Shown here: positions 38,631 through 48,075 of the stretch, one piece after another | Layout of the letters: each line of letters begins with the position of its first letter | Numbering within the stretch: the first letter of the stretch is position 1 | Assembly: GCA_004335835.1 (NCBI GenBank) | Contig: RWJK01000156.1 | Location: forward strand, 37,064 to 101,063 | Direction of reading: 5' to 3' | DNA from: Scenedesmus sp. ARA3 | Lineage: Eukaryota; Chlorophyta; Chlorophyceae; Sphaeropleales; Scenedesmaceae | Length of the DNA: 64,000 bases | Position numbers and translations under genes: made by a program | Notes under the pieces: model-generated | Seen by the model: the letters and a program-made list of their open reading frames with translations, nothing else | The model's database searches: none | What the model was told of the DNA's origin: nothing

Positions 38631-39957
38631 CGAGGCCATCTATGCCAAGATGGTGGTCAAGAAGCCCGGGCTGGAGATGGACACCTGCTGACTTGCTGCT
38701 GCTGCTGCTGCTGCTGCTGCATCCTCCAGGCGAGGCCATCTACGCCAAGATGGTGGTCAAGAAGCCCGGGCTGGAGATGGACACTGAGATGAGCGAGCTG
38801 GACCTCAGCTACGGCGAGCGCTACGCAGACGTGAAGATCCCCGACGCATACGAGCGACTCATCCTGGACTGCATCCGGTGAGAGGGTGTGCTGGTGTGCT
38901 GGGTGGGATGGGGCCAATGCGTATGTGGCGCAGCGTTGGGGTGCAACAAGCAGTGTTGGGGCAGCAAGCAACCCCTCCTGGACTGCATGCAGCGCGGCTG
39001 TTGGGGGCTGATGCCTGACGGTGCAGAGCCCGTAGCGCAGTTTGCAGCGCAGGCAGAGTGCAACGCAGCCAACAGGTTTGAATCCTGATGATCCCCGACT
39101 CATACGAGCGACTAATGCTGGACTGCATCCGGTGGGCGGGTGTGCTGGTGAGACGGGGCTGAAGCCGGAAGCCTGATACAGTATTGCGGCACCCTGCTGC
39201 GCAGACAGGGTGGAGGGTGGCAAGCAGTACTGCTCACAGCAATGCCTTTTGATGTGAGGTGCTGTGGTAGTGCCAGGCGTGCACATGGGTACGGCGGCTG
39301 CCGCTGCGCCGAGTGCGGCTGCATCTAGGGCCCCCGTGCTTTGCAGCCGCCTCCATTCTCCTTCCACATACGCGGGCACCAGCTGACCACGGCATAAATG
39401 CACCCCCTGCTGTTGCCAATGCCGCAGCGGCGACCAGCAGCACTTTGTGCGCCGCGACGAGCTGCCTACACCAGTGTCACACAAACCCATCTGCACCCAC
39501 CCACCTCCCTGCTCACGTACATTCACCTGCTGCGCCCCACCCGCTGCCGCAATCCTTTACAAACATTCCTGCAGGGGCGACCAGCAGCACTTTGTGCGCC
39601 GCGTGCAACTGCCTGCGCCAGTGTCACGTAAGCACCTGCGCCCAGCCACCCTCTTCCTCCAAAGGCAATGCTCATGCCATGCACATGCCGTGACGACACA
39701 TACTGCTGCCGCAACTCTGTGCCAACCCCTGCAGGGGCGACCAGCAGCACTTTGTGCGCCGCGATGAGCTGCGCGCGGCCTGGTCCATCTTCACGCCCGT
39801 GCTGCACGCCATCGACCGCGGCGAGGTGCAGCCGGAGCCCTACGAGTATGGCAGCAGGGGGCCGCCCAGCCAGGACGCGTTCCTTGCGGCTGCAGGCTAC
39901 AAGCGCACGGCGCGCTACACATGGAAGCCCTCCAAGAGCAGCGAGGCCATGGCGTGA
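33419..39957 (+). CDS. G6PD: Glucose-6-phosphate 1-dehydrogenase, cytosolic type
   Basis: Exons 33419-33597, 34002-34149, 34629-34751, 35527-35724, 36325-36429, 36652-36717, 37044-37176, 37970-38224, 38730-38877 and 39735-39957 give 525 residues, every phase closing. The NADP-binding motif [10 protein letters not shown] is at 39-48 and the catalytic signature RIDHYLGKE at 205-213. Conserved blocks [61 protein letters not shown] and [12 protein letters not shown] follow in order. It catalyses the first, NADPH-forming step of the oxidative pentose phosphate pathway. The first in-frame ATG is 33419 and no transit peptide precedes the dehydrogenase domain, so a cytosolic enzyme is expected. Seven of the ten exons have duplicated edges in neighbouring introns or the 3' UTR. 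Confidence 0.97.
34859..34996 (+). repeat. Two ghost copies of G6PD exon 3 donor edge
   Basis: The end of exon 3, CCGCCATACGTGTACCCAGA with donor GGTGGG (34731-34757), recurs at 34859 and, more diverged, at 34971. The copies also contain repeated (T)TCACAG and CAGTG(T/C)TG spacer units. All lie in intron 3. Confidence 0.9.
35912..35945 (+). repeat. Ghost copy of G6PD exon 4 donor edge
   Basis: CCTGGGCAAGGAGCTGAGCC with donor AGGTGCGGCAG at 35703 is repeated identically at 35912, 209 bp downstream in intron 4. Confidence 0.92.
36839..37043 (+). repeat. Two ghost copies of G6PD exon 7 acceptor edge
   Basis: GCTGCGCAG followed by CTGCTGGCGCTGATCGCCAT starts exon 7 at 37044. Copies start at 36941 (GAGCGCCCC follows) and 36839 (more diverged, CTGCTTGCTCTAATCGCCAT). 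The spacings are 103 and 102 bp, and similarity continues into the downstream CATGCTT(T/C)ACAACTGC segment. Confidence 0.92.
37271..37425 (+). repeat. Two ghost copies of G6PD exon 7 donor edge
   Basis: CTGCAGGACGTGGTGCTGGG followed by CAGTACGTGGCAGGTG at 37143 recurs at 37271 and 37382. The first copy has TAAG in place of TACG, an in-frame stop. The nearer copy is more diverged than the farther one here. Confidence 0.9.
37498..37969 (+). repeat. Ladder of two to four ghost copies of G6PD exon 8 acceptor edge
   Basis: Exon 8 starts at 37970 (GCAACGACCAGCCAGGCTAC). Close copies start at 37831 and 37691, 139-140 bp apart, each about 52 bp of exon-like sequence ending at GAGGGCTCC. Weaker candidates after CAG lie at 37586 (GCGTTGGGCAGCCAGACTAC) and 37498 (GCATTGGTCAGTTGGGATAT). 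Confidence 0.88.
38522..38729 (+). repeat. Two ghost copies of G6PD exon 9 acceptor edge with stop codons
   Basis: Exon 9 starts at 38730 (GCGAGGCCATCTACGCCAAG). Copies start at 38522 and 38630, each after a CAG acceptor in a CTG-rich tract, and run for 60 bp to CTGGAGATGGACACC. They then read TACTGA or TGCTGA in the G6PD frame. Confidence 0.93.
39090..39140 (+). repeat. Ghost copy of G6PD exon 9 donor edge
   Basis: ATCCCCGACGCATACGAGCG through CTGGACTGCATCCGGTG at 38837 is repeated at 39090 with few changes, 253 bp downstream in intron 9. A shorter fragment, CTCCTGGACTGCATGC, lies between them near 38972. Confidence 0.9.
39428..39734 (+). repeat. Two ghost copies of G6PD exon 10 acceptor edge
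   Basis: GGGCGACCAGCAGCACTTTG followed by TGCGCCGCGATGAGCTGC starts exon 10 at 39735. Copies start at 39428 and 39575, both after a CAG. They diverge after about 40 bp into CTGCC(T/G)(A/C)CACCAGTGTCAC-like intron sequence shared by the two ghosts. Confidence 0.92.
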
Positions 39958-41709
39958 GTGGCGTGTGTTAGGATGTTTGCTGGCTCTGCTGCTGGGTGGG
40001 TGGTGGGCGAGGGGTGCTTGCAGGACACTGCAATGTAGCCCTCCAAGAGCAGCGAGGCCATGGCGTGAGTGGCGTGTGGTCATTTGCGGGGGTTGCTGCT
40101 GGGTGGTGGATGTTTGCAGGAGGCTGCAGGCGTGCGGCTGCTGGACATGCAGTTATGGGGCAGCTGGTAAAGATGGAAGCCCTTCAGCTGCAGCGAGTCC
40201 ATGGCGTGGGTGGTGGTGCATGGTCATGGTTGGTTGGGTGGTGGGCGAGGGGTGTTTGCAGGAGACTGCAGGCGCGGCCCCCAAGTGCAGTGACGCCATG
40301 GCGAGAGTTGGGTACTGCAGAGCGATGTGCAGTTGTTGCTGAGGCTGCTGTTGGGTGATGGGCGGGGGATGTTTTGCAGATACTGCAGGCGTGGGGGTGC
40401 GAACTGTTATTGTGTGGTTGCAGGGTTGGGGTGGGCCTGGTGCAGATGTTCGCTGCGACTTGGGTGCGGATGCACTCAGCGTAGCTGTGCAGGTGTGTGG
40501 TCAGGACACAGACTGCATGTGTCTGTCCTGCTGCTGCAGGAAATTGTGAGGAGCAACCCCGCACCTGCTAGCAAGAGCGCTCTTGTGAGGTGCCGTGGGC
40601 TGCTGGCGTGTTGCATTGCGCAGCTGCGCATGCTGTCTTCATGCGTATATGGACCCGTAACATCAGGCGGGAGGTGGAAGCGCAGATTGCAGTTCATGTT
40701 CTGAATGCGACAAAGACGGACGGTTGGTTGCGCTTGCAAAGTACTTTAGCTGGTGCAGCACTGTTTGTATTGCTTGATAGAAGCATGCCCTTTTGCTTTG
40801 ATTTGCCAACAGCCGTGGCTGCTGTGGTCTATGGCTGCAAAAAAAACGTCCAGAGTCTCTTGACATTTGTGGCTGTAGAGTTGTAGGCGCAAACAGCATG
40901 CAGTGCAGTGCTGGCATCATGGGCTGTTGTATGAGGGTGCCTGGCCAGCCTGGGGTGCGTTCCAGTTGTGTCTATAGTGTCTGGTTGCACCAGGTGTGTA
41001 TGCAACACATGCTGCAACACATGCATCTGTTGCAGACATGATATTTGTGTCTGCTGATGGCAGTTGGCATGGGCACAGGAGTGCCTGCTAGTTGCTTTGT
41101 ATGTAGAGTGGAGCTGTCCTGGGTTCAGTGGCCTGCAAAATCAGGCAGCTGCTGACAGCGGCACATGCATGTTGCACCACGTTTACTTTGCAATGTATGC
41201 AGTGTACTGCGCAAGTCTCATGCTCCTTGAAGAGTGCACAGGCTCATACGCAACTGTTTCCCGAGCACACACTGCAGGACGGTCGTCTCCGGGCAGTGCA
41301 AGGTACAGCAGATGCAATGCATGCTGTGGGCTCGTGCCGATGCTGCTGCCAGTTGTGCCACGTGCTGCCAGTTGCGCCACGTGCTGCTAGTGTTGCAACA
41401 CAGCAGCTGCCGATCTGTAACGCTGCCTGTGCCGTCATATGCAAGCAGATTTGCCTCCACGTTGACCAGCAAGTACAAACACGAGTGGTTTCCACAGATC
41501 AAGGACTCTGGCAGACCTCCACCTGGCGCCAGATAAAAGCAGATGCGCATGCACAACTCCAACTCACACATGCTGCACACTCTGGAAGAGCACACCACCA
41601 AGACTGCATGCTCAAAAAGACGCCACCCCGCTTGCATCAATGCCTCCCTGCCAACTGCCACAGATGCTACCAGGTAGTACCTCGCGAGAAGCAGCTCCCT
41701 CTCATGTTG
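39958..41709. other. Convergent region between G6PD and REX 3' ends
   Basis: The first 350 bp are G6PD 3' flank with ghost copies of its last exon. The remaining 1.4 kb shows no recognisable exon on either strand. Confidence 0.5.
40031..40310 (+). repeat. Ghost copies of the G6PD stop-codon segment in the 3' flank
   Basis: The segment CCCTCCAAGAGCAGCGAGGC with CATGGCGTGAGTGGCGTG around the stop (39928-39970) recurs at 40040 almost unchanged, and in degraded form near 40172 and 40276. Intervening GGGTGGTGGGCGAGGGGTG(C/T)TTGCAGGA segments are repeated with it. Confidence 0.88.
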
Positions 41710-44700
41710 CTATCGCTTGACATCACAGAAGCACAGCGCCCGCAGCTGCTGCTCAGTCAGTGCACAGAACGCCTCCTCATCTGCAGTGCTCCAGGGCCTC
41801 AGACCATCCAGCCGCTGCTCCCGCTTGTACTTCAGCTCCTGCTGCCACCTCAGCTCTGGCATATCTCCATGCCCTGTGGCCACAATCAGCAATGCATTCT
41901 GCGGCAGTGCTGCATAGATGCTGCCTATGTGCTGATCCAGTGCTGCCAGCTTGCTCTGCATCTGCTGCTGGCTGTACTGCTGCTGCAGCAGCTGCTCTGC
42001 CTTGTGTACTGCCTCGGCTGCTTCCTGCGCCTCGGCTGCATCCTCTGCGTCAAGTTCCGCATTGAGCGCCTGCTGCTGCTGCTGCTGCTTGTGGGCTGTT
42101 ACGCCACTCTGCTTTGCCTGCTGCTGCATGGTTTGCTGCTGCTGCCGCCGCTCCTGCTTGAGCCGCTGCTCCTGCTGCTGCAGCTCCTGCAGCTGCTGCG
42201 CGGTCCACAGCCGCCGGCGCGCCTTGCACCTGCAACACAACATGCCAGGCCAGCGCACGAGGAGGCACGCTCAGCTTGCTGCTCAAACTGCACCCTTGCT
42301 GTTTCCACCATACCTGCCAGTAAATTTGAGGGCAGATTGTATGGCTGACGAGTATGCAAAGCAATGACAGGCACTCTAATCGTTGCAACACTGGTTGCAA
42401 CACTGGCAGCAGAGATTGTCCTTGGCGCTGCCCACAGTAAACGCCTTGCCCGCAGCATACGATTGCACGCAGCCACCCAAACACACACACACCATATCAA
42501 CCCCAGCTGCTCACCGCTCAAAGTGGAAGTTGGACAGCTCCTGCAGCTGGCTCCACACAAAGCCCCAGCTGCTGTTCTTCACCTGCCTTGCCGCCACCTC
42601 AGCAGCCTGGCTGTCAGAGGTGACCAGGATGGCACTAGCGTGGCCTGCAGGGGCAGCCAGCAGCAGCAACAGCCACAGCAGCAGCGGCAGCAGCAGAAGA
42701 AAGGGGCTTGTGTCTGGTGTATAGCTTGCAGCAAAGCAAGGGATGCAATGCATGATGTGACAGCAGCAGCGTGGCACTGGCAGCCAACCCTGCTTGCTGC
42801 TGAATCTGCATGCCTGCATGGTACTGACTGAGGCATTCTGCACCTGCCAGCACTGGAAGGCACAGCTTACCAGGCACCCTGACCATCAGCTGGCTACGGT
42901 GTGGACCCTTCCAGAGCGCCTTCCTTGTCTCACGAGTACCGCAACCATACCGCAGCTGGCGCAGGCAGATCTCACCAAGACACACTGCCCACAGCACTAT
43001 TGCAACCTGCACAACCCTTCAATGGCCCGAGATTGCACTGCCGCTGCTGCTGCTGCTGCCGCACCTGTGGCGTGCTTGGTGAGCGTCTCCTGGCGGTCCA
43101 CGAGGCAGCACTTGCTGCCCCGCCCAGTAGCAGCCAGCACATCAGGCAGCTTGTCCACACCCTGCGCCTCGTTGCTGCCGTATGAGGGGCCTGCATGGCA
43201 GCAGCAGCAGCGGCAGCAGCAATGGCAGGAAGCTGATGAAAGCAGTGACTGCCACGGTCTGTCACAGCGAACATGATGTCACGCACAGCAAGGAGTTACC
43301 GCATGCCGCGTGAACATCACACTAACGTGCATAATGCACTGGTTGCGGCACAACTACGTGGCAAAGACGACCAGATGCTTCGATGACACAGCGCCCGCTT
43401 GCCGTCAAGTGTTGCGGTCAAGTGTTGCGGTCAAGTGTTGCGGTCAAGTGTTGCGACAGTCGTTGCAGCCGCATCCCAGCTGTGCCTCACCCTTCTCTAT
43501 CTTGAGCAGCGTCAGATCCATCGCTGCGCGTGCATCCACCGCACTGTCGTGCTCTCCCTCCTGAATGGCCCGCTGCAGGTACTTGGAGGCCAGGTAGCGC
43601 AGGCTGCTCTTGTAAGGGGGGCCGCGGGGGTGCGGGAACAGCGCGACGGTGTCCAGCACGCGGCAGTGGCACATCTGCATGTGCAGATGCGGATAGTTGT
43701 GAAGATAATTATGAAGGTAGTTGTGAGTGTCAGCATGTGTGTAGCAGGTGATTCAGGATATGAGAGTTAACAGCGCCACGGTGTCCAGCACGCGGCGGTG
43801 ACACATCTGCATGGGCAGATGCACGTCAAGCAAGAGACTGATTGGTGTCACAAAATGCAGTGGATGAAAGGCAGCAGCGTGTGGTGCCAACTGCATGACA
43901 ACTCCGGCAGGAAAAATGCAACTCAGATTCAGCTGCTGCACAAAGAGATGGAAACACATGCACCCTGGTACATGCAAGGTCGACCTTGTGTGGTGCAGAG
44001 TGCACAGCGCAACCCTCCATACAATGCCAGCAGTGTGCAGCTCCCAGCGAATTTCGCACCTTGAGTGCTGCCAGGTCATTGTCCAGGGAGTGACCCACCA
44101 GCAGAGTGTGCGGCTTCACGTGGCGCTTCACCATGCGCTGCAGCACAACAAAACAAACGCAGCACAGCACAGCGCAGAACAGCACAGCACAGCAGCAGGA
44201 GATGTTTGTCTGATAGTAAGCAGCCAGTAGAAAGTTGCAGCAATGACATTCCGCCGAGGCCTTGGCCTCGACATGCCATAAGAGCCGCTCGTGCCTGCAG
44301 CACCGCCAGTCCCGCAATGCAGCTCAACCACACAAAGGGACAACTGGCTATGCTGCAGCTCGTCCACGAAAATAAGGAGCAAAGTGTTGTGCAATTTCTG
44401 TCCAGCGCACACATGCCTGCTTAACCACACAGATGACTACTGAAAAAGCTGCACCGGCCTTACAAAGGTGTTGAGGGATCTCGGTTACTTCGTGGCACAC
44501 ACGCTGTCCACACAGTGCCGCAGTCGCCCCACCTCTGTAAAGAGTGCAGGAAGCACACTTTGCAAAAGCACAACGCAAGATGATGCTCACTCACCTGCAC
44601 ATCCTCCAGCCGCGTGGTGACGCCCTCCAGCATAGCCGCAGTAATCCCGCTGTAGCGTGTGTTGTAATCCATGATGGGATTATGCGGCACCACCAGCTCA

Positions 44701-44838
44701 TCAAGCAGCACGCTGCCAGCCGCATCAACCAGCGTGCAGCGGGTGAGCTCAAAGCCTTCAGCAGTGATGCACATCTCACAGTCCAGTCCCACCATGTTGT
44801 GTGCCCAGGCCGGTGCTGTGCTGCTGCTGCTGCTATTG

Positions 44839-44873
<35 letters not shown>

Positions 44874-46537
44874 GCTGTGCTGTTGCGGTGGTGGAGGAAC
44901 GCCTGCTGCTGTGTCTGCTGGTGCGGCTGCTGTGGTTGTTTTCTGGCGCTTACTAGGCTGCAGCTGTGTGCTGTTGTCAGCACCTGCGGCTGCTGCTGCC
45001 GCCGCCGCTGAATCACCATTGCTGATGTGCTCCGTGCACCCGTTCGCCTGCTGCTGCTGCTGCTGCCGCTGTGCCCCGCCATCCTCGCTGCCGCTGCTGT
45101 CACTGCTGCTGCTACCACTGCTGCTGCCAGCAGCGCGGCCAGCAGTCGACACAAAGCCTGGCGGGCAGTGCAGCATACCATCATCACCCAAAGTAGGCAC
45201 TGGGTACTCAAGCTGCTGCATCTCCCGCAGCGTCAGCACATAATGCTCCGGCAGAAACGGCGGCTGGCCTGCTCGTGCCTCTTTAGCTGACTCAGCCTCT
45301 GCCTGTGCCTCCCGCTTGCGCTTGCGGTTCTGCGGCACGCCCAGCAGCGCCCCCACGCTGTGGCCTGCAGGCAGAAGTGCGAAGAGTGGGAATGACAATG
45401 ACACGATCAACTGAGCAGCTGCGAGTGCAGATACACAGGTTCTGCGGCACGCCCAGCAGCGCCCCCACGCTATGGCCTGCAGCAAACAAGCAGTTGCGCA
45501 AGAGTTGGAGTGACATACTTGACCGAGCGTGGCCAGTGCAAGTATAGACAGATAATCTGCGGCACGCCCAGCAGCGCCCCCAGGCTGTGGCCTGCAGATG
45601 TGCAAAAGCGCAAACGTTGGAATGACATACTTGACCGAGTGCGGCCAGTCCGAGGATACATGTAAAAGGTACATGTATTTCTGCAGCTGGAATTGCCCAG
45701 GGGTGGCAGGGCACCACAACGAGATGCGTAGAAAAGCACACACCATCCACACTATGCTCCATCTTGTGTGTGCTATCACAGTGCATATGAGAGAAGGTGT
45801 CAGGAAGTGCACACATCAGCAGCAGCAGCAGCAGCAGCGCACCTGGCCTGACGTTGCTGTTGAGTGCCAGGGCGACAGCAGGTGCCTGGAAGCTGGCCAG
45901 TGTGGGCATGAGGGCCTGCAGCAGCAGCAGCAGCAGCAGCAGTGGAGCAAGTCAGAACAGCAGCAGCAGCAGGGTTGATGCACGACCAGAGCCTGTTGCT
46001 TAGCATGGGATACGAGGAATCAGACATGCTGATAGCTGATGGAATGCTGAAACAGAGAGGCAGCCTGCTGGCTGGCAGCAGCACCTGGAACCTGATAACA
46101 CAACAGTCACAATCAGACTCACTGCTGCAGAATATGTTTGGGACATTGCACATGCTGCATGCAGCCGACAATTTTCTGCCGACAGCAGTAGCAGCAGCAG
46201 CAGCAGGTGCACACCTTATGCTGGTTGAACACGTGCTCAGTGAGCCCTCCGGCTAGCAGCAGCACCACCTGAGGAATCAGCGGCTTGTTCTGCAAGTGAA
46301 AAGCACACCAAGCAGCAGGCAACACAACCATCACTCAGCAATGTATAACAAAGGTTGTCGCGTGCTGTCCCCTTTGGGCTTGCTGCGGGTGTGATGCGCC
46401 AAAGCTGTTTGCATGTATCTGCACCATGCAGGCAGGTGCTGCATCTGCAACAAAGTCCCAGCTGTGGCCTGCAAGCGCAGCACCTTACCAAACTTGTTGC
46501 TTCTGCTGTCTGCCAGGCCTCCTTTTGCTGCTGCTAT

Positions 46538-46591
<54 letters not shown>

Positions 46592-46714
46592 GTCCCACCT
46601 TTGTGAAGACCCAGCGTGGCGCCACTGCATCGCCCAGCACCCACAGCACCAGCTGCTGCACGTCCCTCAGGTGGATGGGCTGCACAGCCTTGATCTCCAC
46701 GTCAGCAGCAGCCT

Positions 46715-46746
<32 letters not shown>

Positions 46747-47269
46747 GCAGGTGTAAGAGCGCCCAGTCCAGAGCGCGGCGCTTGATACGGCTGCATGTAC
46801 ACTACGTGCTGCTGATTGTTGCGGCACGGTACCAACCACGCTGCAGCACAGCACCAACAACACCAATGGGAAAGAGACTGTCCTGCAGGATGAGACAAGG
46901 GAGACGAATTTGTGAGGCAGGATTCAACGGTGTGCCACTCACATTACTGCCGTAGACGTTTACGTAGGTTGCCTGCTGGCCTTGGCTGTCTGGCGCATCT
47001 GCTGCATCATGGCCATCACCAGCTTCTGCAGGACCGCCAGCTGCATCCTTATGCTTCTTTTTCCTCTCTTTCTTAGGCTTTCGCTTCACATGCCCTGCAG
47101 GTTGCTGTTCGTCCTCCCAGCCTGGTAGCTGCTGCTTGTGTGCTGCTGCTGCTGATGTTGCTGCTGCTCCGTGCTTGGCGGCATGTGGTTCGGGAGCGCT
47201 GATGCACTGCTCGTAGTTTTCGTTCACCTCGCCTACTATCTCGCCGTCTTCGACATCTGATGCAGCCAT
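41710..47269 (-). CDS. REX-type DEDDh RNA exonuclease (REXO/SDN family)
   Basis: Minus-strand exons: 47269-46943, about 46882-46850, 46712-46599, 46289-46215, 45915-45843, 45364-44595, 44137-44060, 43674-43491, 43190-43065, 42644-42515 and 42229-41710; about 809 residues. All junctions close in phase except the second exon's donor, which is weak. The N-terminal part resembles the REX region before the nuclease ([40 protein letters not shown]). Nuclease motifs are Exo I GLDCEMC, Exo [16 protein letters not shown] and Exo [16 protein letters not shown], giving a complete DEDDh set, with [20 protein letters not shown] between. A Gln/Glu-rich coiled coil forms the C-terminal third. Relatives trim rRNA or tRNA 3' ends or degrade small RNAs; which applies is unknown. 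The large central exon carries CAG-coded Gln and Ser runs. Confidence 0.9.
43404..43455. repeat. 13-bp tandem repeat, four perfect units
   Basis: GTCAAGTGTTGCG is repeated four times without mismatch, 36 nt beyond the donor of the REX exon ending at 43491 (minus strand). It does not include exon sequence. Confidence 0.95.
43775..43806 (-). repeat. Ghost copy of REX exon 8 acceptor edge
   Basis: On the minus strand the exon start ATGTGCCACTGCCGCGTGCT after CATGCAG (edge 43674) recurs with edge 43806 as ATGTGTCACCGCCGCGTGCT, 132 bp upstream in the transcript. Similarity ends after GGACACCGT(C/G)GCGCTGTT. Confidence 0.9.
45430..45591 (-). repeat. Two ghost copies of REX exon 6 acceptor edge
   Basis: On the minus strand the exon begins CTGCAG then GCCACAGCGTGGGGGCGCTG (edge 45364). 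Copies have edges at 45476 and 45591, 112 and 115 bp upstream in the transcript, each keeping about 45 bp up to GCCGCAGA before diverging. Confidence 0.92.
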
Positions 47270-48075
47270 GCTCGACAACAGCAGAAGGTGGCGTTCCCAC
47301 TCTTGCAAAGCAAAACGCTAGCACATCACCACGGGGACGTTGAAGAAAGCAATAATGTAGGGTTAAAAGCTTGTTCTTATAACTTCCAGTTCGCCACGCT
47401 TTCAGCTGTTGCCCCGTTACGTTCAGAACCCTGGAACTGCAGTAGGGTCCAAAGTGGAAGGTCAGCCGTCAAGAGGCTGCTTGGGCAGCAGTTTGGCGCG
47501 TGCCGAGCTCAATCATTGCTGAAGTTGCTACTACTGGTGCTTCTGATGCTGCAAGGGCAGCTGAAGCTTACTTGGCATGGCTGCTCCATGACAGCGTTGA
47601 GTAAAACTTCACTACCAAGAACCCTAGTCACTGCATCATCATGAAAAGTTACTGCATCCTGTGTGCATAGAGTAGCCAGGCCTTTGCGGTCACAGGCTGG
47701 CTGTCCGACAGAGCGCACCACGTAGGGGACACAACACTGATCAGTGACAGTACAGTCTGCTGCTCACTCTGTCTGCCGATGTATGAGTGCTCTGTGCCCC
47801 GACTCATAAGCTGCTGCACCCCTTCACCCCGCTGCGATACCAAGCAGTAAAATACACAGCTATATAGTCATATAGGAAGTTACACCAGCTCCAGAACGAC
47901 CAGCACGCCTGGCCGCCAGCGCAACCTAGATCGGAGCACACACAAGGAGCCCACCACAGCCTGCAGCCGCCGCTGCACTGCCTGCCAGCCTGCAAACACA
48001 GCAGCAGCAGCTGCTGCCGCCACCTGCATACTAGCTGCAGCTGGCGCGGCATGCGTGGTGGTTGTCAGCAGCGGT
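47270..48075. other. REX promoter region and RPL26 3' UTR
   Basis: About 0.8 kb between two minus-strand genes. No exon was recognised. It contains the candidate RPL26 polyadenylation signal. Confidence 0.55.
47880..47884 (-). promoter_or_regulatory. Candidate TGTAA polyadenylation signal of RPL26
   Basis: TGTAA on the minus strand, 192 nt downstream of the RPL26 stop. This is a motif match only. Confidence 0.45.

Noticed and set aside
41128..42348. 406-codon plus-strand open frame
   Set aside because: It is antisense to the REX C-terminal exon and its intron; Leu/Cys-rich composition reflects CTG repeats.
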